Positions 7,839-17,268 of a DNA stretch of 24,673 nucleotides are shown in pieces (position 1 is the stretch's first letter; the number at the start of each line of letters is the position of its first letter). A program made the translations under genes and the position numbers. Under the pieces are notes generated by a model that was given only the letters and a program-made list of their open reading frames with translations, searched no databases and was not told where the DNA came from. The DNA is from JAWXBM01 sp034440115 (GTDB lineage: Bacteria; Pseudomonadota; Gammaproteobacteria; Xanthomonadales; SZUA-36): positions 1 through 24,673 of the forward strand of contig JAWXBM010000050.1 of the NCBI GenBank assembly GCA_034440115.1. The letters run 5' to 3'.

Positions 7839-9008
7839 TCAACCCCGCATCAGCTCCCGCTCGTCCAGCCCAATGCTGCGGGCAATGATTTCTTTCATGA
7901 TCTCGGTGCTGCCCGCATAAATACGTGAAACGCGGGCATCGGTGAACATGTGTGAGATGCGGTATTCATCCATGTAACCCGCGCCGCCGTGTAATTGCAC
8001 GCACTCGTCCATCACCTTGGATTCCACTTCGGTGTTGTGGTATTTGAGCTCGGCAGCCAGTTCAGCGGTTAATTTGCCTTCGTTGTGCAGCAGTACACAC
8101 TGGTCGGTAAAGGTTTGCGCTATATCCAACTGGGTACGTAATTCTGCCATCTTGAAACGGGTGTTCTGGAAAGCGGCGATGGGCCGGCCAAAGGCTTTCC
8201 GCTCGAGAATGTAAGGCATGGTGATATCAAAGGCTACTTGCGCATGGCACAGCGACTGGCTGCCGCTGATCAAGCGCTCCTCGGCCAGGAAGTGCATCAG
8301 GCTGTAGAAGCCCCGTTCCGGGTCGCCCAGTACATTCTCGGCGGGTACGCGGACATTCTCGAAAAACAACTCTGCAGTGTCTTGCGCTTTAAGGCCCATC
8401 TTTTTGAGATTACGGCCGCGACTGAAGCCGGGCATATCCGCTGCGACTACGAACAGGCCCAGGCCATGGCGCTTGTCCGGTACCGTGCGGGCAGCCACCA
8501 CGAAGTGAGTGCCGTTGATGCCGTTGGAAATGTAGATCTTGCTGCCGTTGATAACCCAATCATCACCGTCGCGCACAGCACGGGTTTTGATGCCGGATAC
8601 ATCGCTGCCGGCGCCAGGCTCGGTCATGGCTATGCCGAGGATGGCTTCACCGGTAATACACTTGGGAATCAGTTTTTCCTTCAGCGCCTCGGTGCCTAAC
8701 TCGTTGATGTAGGGCCCAACCAGGCGGCTGTGCAGAGAAAGGAACAGTCCGGGATCAGCATGGCGAATGGTTTCTTCAGCCACAATCAACTCGAAGCGAA
8801 AATCTTTCATGCCCAGACCGCCGTATTTTTCATCGGCCCACATGAACAACAAGCCTTGTTCACCGGCCTTGAGAAAAGCCTCCTTGTCGCAACAACCTTG
8901 CTCGCGCCAACGCTCTACATGCGGCGCATACTCCGCCTGCATAAAGCGGCGCACCTGGTCGCGAAACAGTTCATGTTCTTCCTCGAAAATCAGTCTTTGC
9001 ATAGCCAT
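7839..9008 (-). CDS. Acyl-CoA dehydrogenase (LCAD/isovaleryl-like subgroup)
   Basis: FAD-dependent enzyme catalysing the first step of beta-oxidation, with electrons passing to ETF. The start at 9008 yields 389 residues, normal for the family; the frame extends to 9113 but that part overlaps the upstream gene. An N-terminal helical domain is followed by the flavin/substrate signature AMTEPGAGSDVSGI (127-140), a middle beta domain, and a C-terminal helical domain ending in YAGSTEIMKEIIARSIGL. The usual C-terminal catalytic Glu of MCAD (YEG) is Ala here. The pattern FLAEERL (240-246) suggests Glu244 as the base, as in long-chain and isovaleryl-CoA dehydrogenases. It lies 19 bp after the fadB-like gene and is the last gene of the operon. 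Confidence 0.93.
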   Translation of the reverse strand: MAMQRLIFEEEHELFRDQVRRFMQAEYAPHVERWREQGCCDKEAFLKAGEQGLLFMWADEKYGGLGMKDFRFELIVAEETIRHADPGLFLSLHSRLVGPYINELGTEALKEKLIPKCITGEAILGIAMTEPGAGSDVSGIKTRAVRDGDDWVINGSKIYISNGINGTHFVVAARTVPDKRHGLGLFVVAADMPGFSRGRNLKKMGLKAQDTAELFFENVRVPAENVLGDPERGFYSLMHFLAEERLISGSQSLCHAQVAFDITMPYILERKAFGRPIAAFQNTRFKMAELRTQLDIAQTFTDQCVLLHNEGKLTAELAAELKYHNTEVESKVMDECVQLHGGAGYMDEYRISHMFTDARVSRIYAGSTEIMKEIIARSIGLDERELMRG

Positions 9009-9027
9009 TTTCTTGCGGGTTCTCCGT

Positions 9028-11202
9028 TCAGGCTGCGGCTTTAGGCGCAGGGTAGAAAGCTTCAGCGGATTCAGCGCGCTCGCGCAGCCAGTCCGATACT
9101 TTAAAGCGATCACCGTATTGCTCAGTCAGGCGATCGCAATCCGCGACAAATTTCTGAATTTCCATGGTGTCGATATAGGACAGCGCACCGCCGGTCCAGG
9201 CCGGAAAGCCAATACCGAAAATGGACCCAATGTCGCCATCTTCAGCATGGCTTAGTACACCTTCTTCCAGGCAACGGGCGGATTCCAGTGCCTGGATATA
9301 CAACAGACGCTGCTCGACGAGTTCGACTGCTGGCTGCTCTTTGGCTACGGGGAAATGCTCGGCCAGGCCAGGCCAAAGCTGTTTCTTCGCATACTCAGGA
9401 TAGTCATAGAATCCTTTGCCATAGCGCTTGCCCTTGCGATCCAATTCCTTGACCATCTTAAGCGTGACTTCCTGCGAAGGATCGGCAGGGTAGGGAATGC
9501 CCAGTGCTTCAGCAGTGGCGATACCCACTTTCCAACCCAGCTCCAGGCTGACTTCGTCACTCACGGCCAGCGGCCCAACCGGCATGCCGGCCATTTTGGC
9601 AGCGTTCTCAATCAGTGCCGGATTAACGCCTTCGGCCAACATGCGAATACCTTCGCTGGTAAAGGTGCCGAATACGCGACTGGTGAAAAAGCCGCGACTG
9701 TCGTTCACCACGATGGGCGTTTTACGAATCTGCTGAATGTAATCCAGACTGCGTGCAATGGCCTCATCAGAAGTTTTCTCGCCGACGATGACTTCCACCA
9801 ATGGCATTTTGTCTACCGGTGAGAAGAAGTGGATGCCGATAAAGGATTCCGGACGTTTTGAAGCCTTAGCCAGCCCGGTGATGGGCAGGGTTGAGGTGTT
9901 GCTGGCAAAAATCGCCGTCGCGGGAATCACGGCTTCGGTTTTGGCTGTGACATCAGCCTTGATCTGAACATTTTCAAACACGGCCTCGATGATCAGGTCA
10001 CAGCCTTCCAGCGCCGCATAATCGGTGCTGGGCGTGATCAGGCTGAGTAAGGCTTCTTTTTTGGCTTCGGTGGATTTGCCGCGCGCAATCGCTTTGTCCA
10101 ACAGGCTGGTGGAGTAGGCTTTGCCTTTCTCCGCACTGCTCTGGTCGGTATCCAGCAAAATCACTTCCATACCAGCCTTGGCTGAGACATAGGCAATGCC
10201 TGCACCCATCATGCCCGCACCCAAAATCCCGAGCTTTTTGACGGTGGACTTTTCAACACCCTGCGGACGGCGCACAAGCTTATCAGCGGCAGTCTTGTTC
10301 ACAAACAGGGTGCGCATTAAGTTGCGTGCCACCGGGCCAGCGAGCAATTTACCAAAGTACTGTGATTCGATATCGAGGCCCATATCGATAGGAACGATGC
10401 AGCCTTCATAGATGGCTGAAAGTGCCGCAATCGGTGCCGGATAGTTGTGCTGGGTTTTGCCGGCCAGCAGTGCGGTGCCGACCATGTAGTTCTGGGCATT
10501 CTTGGGTGTCATCGCACCGGCACCACCGGGAACGCGGTAGCCCTTTTTGTCCCAGGGTTGTAGTGCTTTCTCCTGGGCATCACCCTTGGCCAGAATCCAC
10601 TGGCGCGCACGTTCGACGATCTCAGCCACGGGGGCCAGTTCGTGAACCAGGCCCAACGCCAGAGCCTGATCCGGAGTTTGATTGATGCATTGCAGAATTA
10701 TCGGCAGGGTGGCCTCAACGCCGATCAACCGAGGTGTGCGTTGCGTACCACCGGCACCGGGCAAAAGACCGATATTGACCTCGGGAAAGCCCAATACCGC
10801 ACCGGTATCGTTGGCCAGAACCCGGTAGTGGCAGGCCAGGCAGATTTCAAATCCGGCACCCAGGGCCAGACCATTGATGGCCACGGCGAAGGGTTTGCCG
10901 CTGGTCTCCAGTTTGCGCAGCCGGTGATTGAAATCGCGGCTGAAGTCAGCGGCCTGCTTTTCAGTCACACCTCTGTCATAGGCGTTGACCATGTCCTTGA
11001 TATCGGCACCGGCAAAAAACGTTTTCTTTGCTGAAGTGATTACCGCACCTTTGACGGCATCATCGCCCGCCACTTTATCAATCAGGCTGTCCAGATCGGT
11101 CGCCAGTTCCGGCGTCAGCACGTTCATGGACTGGCCCGGCAAGTCAATGGTTAGCAGGGCAATGCCGTCGTTATCGACAATGTATTGAATGGTAGTCGTC
11201 AT
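9028..11202 (-). CDS. fadB: Bifunctional enoyl-CoA hydratase / 3-hydroxyacyl-CoA dehydrogenase (FadB/FadJ type)
   Basis: Alpha subunit of the fatty-acid oxidation complex, performing the second and third steps of beta-oxidation. The 724 residues match FadB/FadJ. The N-terminal crotonase domain (1 to about 190) has GADIKD (65-70) and both catalytic glutamates, Glu119 (GAGFEICLA) and Glu141 (GFPEVNIG). A linker leads to the NAD-binding fold with GILGAGMMGAG (325-335). The dehydrogenase His458 lies in GIHFFSPVDKMPLVE, and C-terminal 3HCDH domains follow. All catalytic residues are present. ATG at 11202 has only a weak ribosome site. The thiolase gene is 82 bp upstream and the acyl-CoA dehydrogenase gene directly downstream, so the cycle is encoded as one operon. 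FadB versus FadJ cannot be decided here. Confidence 0.95.
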   Translation of the reverse strand: MTTTIQYIVDNDGIALLTIDLPGQSMNVLTPELATDLDSLIDKVAGDDAVKGAVITSAKKTFFAGADIKDMVNAYDRGVTEKQAADFSRDFNHRLRKLETSGKPFAVAINGLALGAGFEICLACHYRVLANDTGAVLGFPEVNIGLLPGAGGTQRTPRLIGVEATLPIILQCINQTPDQALALGLVHELAPVAEIVERARQWILAKGDAQEKALQPWDKKGYRVPGGAGAMTPKNAQNYMVGTALLAGKTQHNYPAPIAALSAIYEGCIVPIDMGLDIESQYFGKLLAGPVARNLMRTLFVNKTAADKLVRRPQGVEKSTVKKLGILGAGMMGAGIAYVSAKAGMEVILLDTDQSSAEKGKAYSTSLLDKAIARGKSTEAKKEALLSLITPSTDYAALEGCDLIIEAVFENVQIKADVTAKTEAVIPATAIFASNTSTLPITGLAKASKRPESFIGIHFFSPVDKMPLVEVIVGEKTSDEAIARSLDYIQQIRKTPIVVNDSRGFFTSRVFGTFTSEGIRMLAEGVNPALIENAAKMAGMPVGPLAVSDEVSLELGWKVGIATAEALGIPYPADPSQEVTLKMVKELDRKGKRYGKGFYDYPEYAKKQLWPGLAEHFPVAKEQPAVELVEQRLLYIQALESARCLEEGVLSHAEDGDIGSIFGIGFPAWTGGALSYIDTMEIQKFVADCDRLTEQYGDRFKVSDWLRERAESAEAFYPAPKAAA

Positions 11203-11284
11203 ATTGGGTGTCTCTGTTCTGCTGTTCTGTTCGGTAGCTGGCGTGCTTGACTTTTATGCTTAGTTTTGTGCTTTGGTGATGTAT

Positions 11285-12493
11285 CTATACACGCTCGATA
11301 ATGGTGGCTGTGCCCATGCCGGCACCGACACAGAGGGTTACCAGGGCAGTGCCCAGGTTGCGTCGTTCCAGTTCGTCCAGCACGGTTCCCAGTATCATGG
11401 CACCGGTGGCCCCCAGCGGATGGCCCATGGCAATGGCGCCGCCATTCACGTTGATCTTGTCGTGTGCAATATTGAGCTGCTGCATATAACGCAGCACCAC
11501 GGCGGCAAAGGCCTCGTTTAATTCGAAAAGATCGATATCAGCGGTCGTCATGCCAGCACGTTTCAGGACTTTTTCAGTTGCCGGTGCCGGGCCGGTCAGC
11601 ATAATGGTGGGTTCGGAACCGGTTGAGGAGAAAGCGCGTATGCGAGCACGAGGTTTCAAGCCCATGCGCTTGCCTGCTTCAGCATTGCCCAACAACACGG
11701 TTGCCGCACCATCCACGATGCCACTGGAATTTGCTGCCGTGTGACGGTGGTCGATGTATTCAACTTCCGGGTAGCGCTGCAGGGCAACCGCGTCGAAACC
11801 AGCCTGTTCGCCGGGAATGGTGAAAGCGGGCTTGAGACTGCCCAGACTTTCCAGCGTAGAGTCGGGACGCATGTGTTCGTCGTGGTCCAGTGCCACTTCA
11901 CCCACGTGGTTGTAAATGGGTGCGATCGAATTTCTGAAGTAACCGTTCTGCCAGGCATGCGCTGCACGCTTTTGGCTTTCCAATGCATAGGCATCCAGGT
12001 CTTCACGCGAAAAACCGTATTTAGTGGCAATCAAATCGGCACCGATGCCCTGAGGTACGAAATAGGTGTCGTAAGCCACTTGCGGGTCGGTGGCCATAGC
12101 GCCGCCATCGGAGCCCATGGGTACACGTGACATCGATTCCACGCCGCCACCAATGACCGCGTCGGATTGGCCGGACATGATCTGCGCCGCTGCGGTATTG
12201 ACGGCCTCCAGCCCCGAGGCGCAGAAGCGGTTCAGTTGTTTGCCCGGCACGGTTTGCGCGAAACCCGCATTCAGTGCCGCAACGCGGGCAATATCAGAAC
12301 CCTGTTCACCCACGGGCATAACACAACCCAAAACCACGTCGTCCAGAATAGCGCTATCCAGTGCACTGCGATCGCGCAACGAGGACAGCACCTGGCTGGC
12401 CAGGTTGATGGGCGTTATGCCATGCAAAGAACCATTCGGTCGGCCGCGCCCGCGGGGTGAGCGTACGTGGTCAAATATAAATGCGTCGGTCAT
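11285..12493 (-). CDS. fadA: Acetyl-CoA C-acyltransferase (3-ketoacyl-CoA thiolase)
   Basis: Thiolase closing the beta-oxidation cycle by thiolytic cleavage of 3-ketoacyl-CoA. The 402-residue product carries the nucleophile Cys91 (NRFCASGLE), His358 (GGAIAMGHPLGATG) and the second catalytic Cys388 (LCVGAGMG). The start at 12493 has AAGGA seven bases upstream; the open frame to 12535 is rejected. It lies 66 bp after the TetR gene and 82 bp before the fadB-like gene, as expected for the beta subunit partner. Residue pattern alone does not separate degradative from biosynthetic thiolase; the operon argues for degradation. Confidence 0.94.
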   Translation of the reverse strand: MTDAFIFDHVRSPRGRGRPNGSLHGITPINLASQVLSSLRDRSALDSAILDDVVLGCVMPVGEQGSDIARVAALNAGFAQTVPGKQLNRFCASGLEAVNTAAAQIMSGQSDAVIGGGVESMSRVPMGSDGGAMATDPQVAYDTYFVPQGIGADLIATKYGFSREDLDAYALESQKRAAHAWQNGYFRNSIAPIYNHVGEVALDHDEHMRPDSTLESLGSLKPAFTIPGEQAGFDAVALQRYPEVEYIDHRHTAANSSGIVDGAATVLLGNAEAGKRMGLKPRARIRAFSSTGSEPTIMLTGPAPATEKVLKRAGMTTADIDLFELNEAFAAVVLRYMQQLNIAHDKINVNGGAIAMGHPLGATGAMILGTVLDELERRNLGTALVTLCVGAGMGTATIIERV

Positions 12494-12559
12494 GGTAGTT
12501 CCTTTTAAACTCCCTCGCGGGATAGCTGGTGGCAAAAATTTCGTTTCAGCAGTTTCGTG

Positions 12560-13198
12560 TCAGGTGGGCGCCTGCTGCAACAGCAGCAGCATGTTCTGTT
12601 TCATATCCCGGTAGGCCTCATTCAGGTCCAGCCCCGGATCGACCAGCCATTGGTGGTTGATGCCGATCAGGCTGGCGTAGAACTGCATGGCCATGCGGTT
12701 GGCATCGATTCCGGCGGATATTTCACCGGCTTGCTGACCACCGCGTATCCAGCCCGCCATGGTTTCGCGCTGTCGCTCCATAAAGCGTGCCACGTTGGGT
12801 TTGAACTCAGAGCCAGGGTCCAGCGAACCGAACCACAAAATGTACATAGCCTTTAGACGGTCCGGATGCCTTAGCACCCAGTCGCGATGAGTTTCGTTGG
12901 CTACTTTCAAGGCAGCAATCCCGGTCAAATCACCTGCGCGAGTATGCAGATCGTCGATGAAATCGGCGTGAACCTGGCGCAACAACTGTCTGAAAAGACC
13001 CGCCTTGCTGCCGAAATGATGCGTTGCCAGCCCCCGGCTGTAGCCAGCAGATTCGCCTATGGCCTTCAAAGTAGCGCCTTCAATACCCTGGGAATTGAGC
13101 AATGCGATGGCCGCATCAATCATGCTGGAAGCGGCCAGAGCCGTGCGTTCGGCCTGGGTACGCGGGGAATCGATGATGTCTTGACTGGCTTGTGGCAT
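12560..13198 (-). CDS. TetR-family transcriptional regulator of the beta-oxidation operon
   Basis: An N-terminal TetR helix-turn-helix (ALLNSQGIEGATLKAIGESAGYSRG, then LATHHFGSKAGLFRQLL) is followed by an all-helical ligand-binding domain with a C-terminal YRDMKQNMLLLL helix. As the first gene upstream of thiolase, fadB and acyl-CoA dehydrogenase it probably represses them in response to an acyl-CoA, but the ligand is unknown. Start choice: the frame begins at a TTG (13225) that falls inside a palindrome at 13211-13231, so the ATG at 13198 is preferred, although its AGGA is almost adjacent to the start codon. The length (212 or 221) is normal. Confidence 0.88.
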   Translation of the reverse strand: MPQASQDIIDSPRTQAERTALAASSMIDAAIALLNSQGIEGATLKAIGESAGYSRGLATHHFGSKAGLFRQLLRQVHADFIDDLHTRAGDLTGIAALKVANETHRDWVLRHPDRLKAMYILWFGSLDPGSEFKPNVARFMERQRETMAGWIRGGQQAGEISAGIDANRMAMQFYASLIGINHQWLVDPGLDLNEAYRDMKQNMLLLLQQAPT

Positions 13199-13210
13199 TC
13201 CTGAAAATAA

Positions 13211-13231
13211 ACTTGTTAGCGACAAGCAAGT
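13211..13231 (-). promoter_or_regulatory. Palindromic operator candidate for the TetR regulator
   Basis: CTTGT (13212-13216) and ACAAG (13222-13226) form a perfect dyad around five bases. ACTTG (13211-13215) and CAAGT (13227-13231) form a second dyad sharing the left arm. The site sits 14-33 bp before the preferred ATG of the TetR gene, the usual position for an autoregulatory operator. Confidence 0.45.
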
Positions 13232-13278
13232 CTATCCGCAAGCGTAGAAATGTCAACTGCGAGACCGGAAAAAGTCAC

Positions 13279-16200
13279 TCAGGAGTTGGCGGGTTGCGCG
13301 GATTCCTGTTGTAGCCGGACTGTAAGCGGTAAGTCCGGATCCATATGCACATCCAGTTGCGGGAAGGCAATCACGATACCAGCATCGTTGAAGGCGGTAT
13401 AAATTTGCTGGTGCAATTCACTCACACGTAGCAAGCGATCTTCCGGGTCGGACAGAAAGCATCGTGCCGATAGTTGCAGCGCATTGTCGCCAAACTGGGT
13501 AAAGAGAATATTGGGCCGCGGGTCTGCCACCACGGCTGGGTGTGCCGTCACGACGTCGTTGAGTATTTGCATGGCTTTGTTGACATCACTGCCATAGGCG
13601 ATTCCGACTTCGATGACAATTCGAGTCGTGGTATCGGACAAGGTCCAGTTGAGCAAACGGCCGGTGATGAATTCCTTGTTGGGCACCAGCAGTTCCTTGC
13701 CATCCCAGTCGCGTATGGTGGTAGCACGGATCTGGATTCGGGTCACAGTACCTGAGCTTTCGCCAACGGTAACCACATCACCCACCCGTATCGGCCGTTC
13801 AAACAGGATAATCAGACCACTGATGAAGTTGGCAACGATCTCCTGCAAACCGAAGCCAATACCAACGCCAAGTGCCGCGACCAGCCACTGCAATTGCGAC
13901 CAGCTCATTTTCAAAGTGGAAAAGAACACCATGGTGCCGATGGCAATGATCACGTAATTGGTGATGGTTGAGACGGTGTAGCGGGTGGCTGGCGTGGATT
14001 TGCCGCTGCTGCGCATGATCAGCTCGATCAGTGCAGGCAGCCGCCTTGCCGCATAAAAGGTCGTGATGAAAATAATGACGGCCAGGACCATGGTTGCCAG
14101 CGTAATCTGGGTTTGAATCTGTACGTCATTGACGGTTTGATTGACGGTCCACAAGCTGAAGCGTTGCAGCCCTTGAATGGCAGGCATCAACGGCTTCCAA
14201 ATCATGATCACGATCAGCAAACCCGATGCATACACCAGTGATTTGATGAGTTGTGCGGTTGAATCGCTGATATCGCCAAGGCTGGCTTGCCTGGCCTCCT
14301 TGTCGGCTTTTTCTTCACCTTCTGAGCCGGGCTGGTTAGCCACCAATTGCTGGAAGCGGATTCGCCGGCGCGTTACCAATAACCAGCGCATCAGCAATTC
14401 GCGCGTGAAAAGCAGGACCACAAAAGCCAGTGCAGAAATGGCCGAGCTGGAATAAATAATGCGGGCTGGTAGCAGGAAACCGCTCAATACGATGATTAGG
14501 AGAAAGCCCGTCAGACTAATCACCACGCTGTCCTGCATCCAGGGTGGGAAACCCTTGACGGGTTGTAGCTGGCGTTGGCGGACCAGCATGCGCATGATTT
14601 TCAGCGCCACCATGATGGCCACGACACACAAGAACAATCGGCCCAATACGGCATGCGGCGTGTTCTGCTCCGAATGTACCAGAAAACTCGCGATGATAAC
14701 CACGGGCATCAGGCGAACCAGAGTCCAGGTCATCAAGGAGGTTACGGCGTTGCAGCGATTTTCTGGCCAATCGAAGTGAACTCTGCAGATACCAGCGGAT
14801 GCGGTGGCGTCGCGCAGGAAAAAGGCTGCCATCACTCCACCGGACGCGAACAACAGTGCCAGCGCCAAGGGCTGTAGCACGCCCTGTTGGGAATTGTCGA
14901 TACTCAGGGCAATGCCCGCCATGATCAAAGGAATGGCGGCGCTGCGCAGCAGTGTTAGTAACAGGGTTGCCAGCGAATAAGTGATGGAATCATTGCGGGG
15001 TTTGCCGATACGGGAATTGATGCTTTCCACCCGCCGCCACATGCGCCGTCTTAACAACAACAAAATCAATCCGGCCAATAGGGCAACGATGGCAAGACTC
15101 CTGCCACTGAACGCCCATGAACTCTGTAACGATTCTCTGGCTTGATGTATGTCCTGCATCACCTGTTTGAAGAAATTACGATCCATGGGCAGGTGACTGC
15201 GTACCCACAATATGTGCCCAATAAGAAAGGCCTTGAACTCTTTAGCCAGTGAGTCCAACTGCTCATAGCTGATATCGACCTTGCCCAACAGTTGCACCAG
15301 TTCGGTTTCGCTGATCATAAGATCAGTGAGTAATTTGCGGCGGTCTTGCACCAGTTGCTTGGCTGATTTCTTTACGCTGCTCGAAAGCGGCTGTGAAATG
15401 GACCGGGCTTCCGCTTGCGCCTGGATGAATTGCTCGCTGTCGAGCAACTCACTCAGCTGTTGCTCGTGCCGCGCACGGTCAACTACGATCTCACTGATGC
15501 TATTGCTTTGCCTGAGTTTGTAGGCGGGTGGATGGTATTGGTCCAGGCGCATGAAATAGTTCATCAGGTATGGGCCATATACCGATGCTCTGCCGCCAGA
15601 TTCAACCAGCCGCCGTGCTGAATTGTAATGCTCTATCAGCTCGAACAGCTGGCCGTCGGTGCGGGCTTTTTCGGCATCTGCACGGCTGTAATCGGTGGCC
15701 AGCTGGCTACGATGATCGGTCAGTGCAGCATTTTCCCTGGCCAGACTTTGCAACATTTCGTAGCCTGGTGTGTCAGGCGGTATCTGCTGCAGGGTCTGGT
15801 CAGCCAGAGCGGGTCGCTTGCTGGCCAGTAAGGGCTCCACCGAGCCAAGTTCCTGTTGAATTGTTCCGATGTTGCGAACCAGTTCATCCCGCTCGGCCCG
15901 GCGCATGCGGCTGCGCGCCGGCTGATTGGTTAGCTGCGCATTGAGCGCGCGGCGTTCAGCGTCCAGGGCGCGGTGGTGTGCGGCGAGTTGCCATTGGGAT
16001 GCCTCAAACTGGGTCGGAGCTCCGCCCATTTCAAAACGCGCATGACTCTGAGGTAGTGCAGAGGCCTCAATATCAATGCTATTGAGGCGCGTGCGAATGC
16101 TGTCTGAGTTGCTGGCTTCAGCGGCTATTTGCTGATCCAGTGATTCACGCTTGTTGACCAGACTCTGTGAAGCATCGCGAAGTTCGCTGGCCAGATCATT

Positions 16201-16563
16201 CAATTTTGCCCAGCTCAGGCGTTCCAGCTTCTCCATATCCGGAAGTATCGGCCTCGAAGCAGTTTGTGCCCGTGCAATTACTGCGGCTTCGTCTTGTGGT
16301 GCAGAGCTGATTTCCTGCTGGAACTGTTCAGTCAACTGCGCAAAGTTTTGGGCTTCCCGCAACCAGTTCAGGGTTTCCCGATAGGCCCGCAGGGTGGCGC
16401 TGTCCTCGGCAGTTGCGCCTTGTTGCTGCAGCGTGGTGATCCGCTGCTCAACCAGTTTAAGCTGAAGCTCAGTCTGGTCGGCAGCCAGGGCAGCCGAACA
16501 GAACAGCTGTAAGACAACCAGCGTTGCGAGCTGCAAAAAAAGTTGTGGTCGCGACAATGTCAT
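13279..16563 (-). CDS. Large mechanosensitive channel, MscK/KefA-like (MscS superfamily)
   Basis: An inner-membrane channel that should open under membrane tension to release solutes after osmotic downshock. From the start at 16563 it has 1094 residues, close to MscK and MscM. A signal peptide (MTLSRPQLFLQLATLVVL, then SAALA) leads to a long periplasmic, coiled-coil-rich region rich in Gln/Glu (to about 480). Multiple membrane helices follow (about 490-850). The C-terminal MscS core contains the pore helix with LGVGIGFGLQEIVANFISG, then ERPIRVGD and the NxxLxxxxxxNW stretch of the beta domain. An alternative ATG is at 16608. It is 85 bp downstream of the DUF3501 gene on the same strand. The link to the redox genes, if any, is unclear. 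Confidence 0.9.
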   Translation of the reverse strand: MTLSRPQLFLQLATLVVLQLFCSAALAADQTELQLKLVEQRITTLQQQGATAEDSATLRAYRETLNWLREAQNFAQLTEQFQQEISSAPQDEAAVIARAQTASRPILPDMEKLERLSWAKLNDLASELRDASQSLVNKRESLDQQIAAEASNSDSIRTRLNSIDIEASALPQSHARFEMGGAPTQFEASQWQLAAHHRALDAERRALNAQLTNQPARSRMRRAERDELVRNIGTIQQELGSVEPLLASKRPALADQTLQQIPPDTPGYEMLQSLARENAALTDHRSQLATDYSRADAEKARTDGQLFELIEHYNSARRLVESGGRASVYGPYLMNYFMRLDQYHPPAYKLRQSNSISEIVVDRARHEQQLSELLDSEQFIQAQAEARSISQPLSSSVKKSAKQLVQDRRKLLTDLMISETELVQLLGKVDISYEQLDSLAKEFKAFLIGHILWVRSHLPMDRNFFKQVMQDIHQARESLQSSWAFSGRSLAIVALLAGLILLLLRRRMWRRVESINSRIGKPRNDSITYSLATLLLTLLRSAAIPLIMAGIALSIDNSQQGVLQPLALALLFASGGVMAAFFLRDATASAGICRVHFDWPENRCNAVTSLMTWTLVRLMPVVIIASFLVHSEQNTPHAVLGRLFLCVVAIMVALKIMRMLVRQRQLQPVKGFPPWMQDSVVISLTGFLLIIVLSGFLLPARIIYSSSAISALAFVVLLFTRELLMRWLLVTRRRIRFQQLVANQPGSEGEEKADKEARQASLGDISDSTAQLIKSLVYASGLLIVIMIWKPLMPAIQGLQRFSLWTVNQTVNDVQIQTQITLATMVLAVIIFITTFYAARRLPALIELIMRSSGKSTPATRYTVSTITNYVIIAIGTMVFFSTLKMSWSQLQWLVAALGVGIGFGLQEIVANFISGLIILFERPIRVGDVVTVGESSGTVTRIQIRATTIRDWDGKELLVPNKEFITGRLLNWTLSDTTTRIVIEVGIAYGSDVNKAMQILNDVVTAHPAVVADPRPNILFTQFGDNALQLSARCFLSDPEDRLLRVSELHQQIYTAFNDAGIVIAFPQLDVHMDPDLPLTVRLQQESAQPANS

Positions 16564-16648
16564 TGATGCAGCACTGAGCTGCTGCCTCCGGCAAAGATAG
16601 TGAGGCATCGTAACAAAGCGCGCTGCCAGGCGTAAGCCGCGAGCTGAA

Positions 16649-17260
16649 TTAAGCTTTGGCGGTCGAGCCCGTTTCCAGATCTGCCAGCAATGCATCGAGG
16701 TTTTGCCTGGATAAGTTAACACTGTGGCGATAGAGGTCATGATTCACGCCCATGGCCATGCCGGAGCCACTTGCCAGCGACTGAATCATTTCGTCATTCA
16801 ATTCAAAGCGCATGAAATGTATGGCCGAGGTCTTGTCATCATTGGAGCGTTTTAGATCTTCGTTGGCAATGGCAAAAACCCGGTCAAAACCCTCGACCTG
16901 CAACCACACCCGATCTTCCACACCGCGCAAATCCGCCAGCTTGCGGCGCCGCTCATCGACCTCGGTAAATTCAAACATGGCAGTGCATTTAAGGTTGTTG
17001 CCATTCGGAAGCAGTGGGTTATAAGCCGCCAGCTCATCCTCGATGCCTGCAGCTTCAATCACCTTCTCGATACGCAGCATTTCCTGGATCTGATACTGAA
17101 CAGTCAGTCGATCTTCGAAATAGAGTGTGAAATTGGGTCCGATGTCTACCCGGCGCGGCTTCTTGTGCTCCAGCACGCGCTGGCGGAACGTTGGCCGCTG
17201 TTCAGCGTACTGTTCCAGGCTCATCAAATCTGCTTGAGTGAATGGCTTCATGGTGTGCAT
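16649..17260 (-). CDS. DUF3501 family protein
   Basis: A 203-residue soluble protein without membrane segments or cysteine clusters. The start MKPFTQADLMSLEQY, the central region PNFTLYFEDRLTVQYQIQEMLR and the C-terminal HFMRFELNDEM are recognised as DUF3501. The biochemical role is unknown. It begins eight bases after the stop of the CCG-domain Fe-S gene and is part of the rubrerythrin/Fe-S/DUF3501 cluster that recurs in Proteobacteria, so a role in peroxide handling or metal/electron transfer is likely but unproven. Start codon: ATG at 17260 or ATG at 17251; AGGGA lies two bases before the first and eleven before the second, neither ideal. Confidence 0.85.
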   Translation of the reverse strand: MHTMKPFTQADLMSLEQYAEQRPTFRQRVLEHKKPRRVDIGPNFTLYFEDRLTVQYQIQEMLRIEKVIEAAGIEDELAAYNPLLPNGNNLKCTAMFEFTEVDERRRKLADLRGVEDRVWLQVEGFDRVFAIANEDLKRSNDDKTSAIHFMRFELNDEMIQSLASGSGMAMGVNHDLYRHSVNLSRQNLDALLADLETGSTAKA

Positions 17261-17268
17261 ATTCCCTA

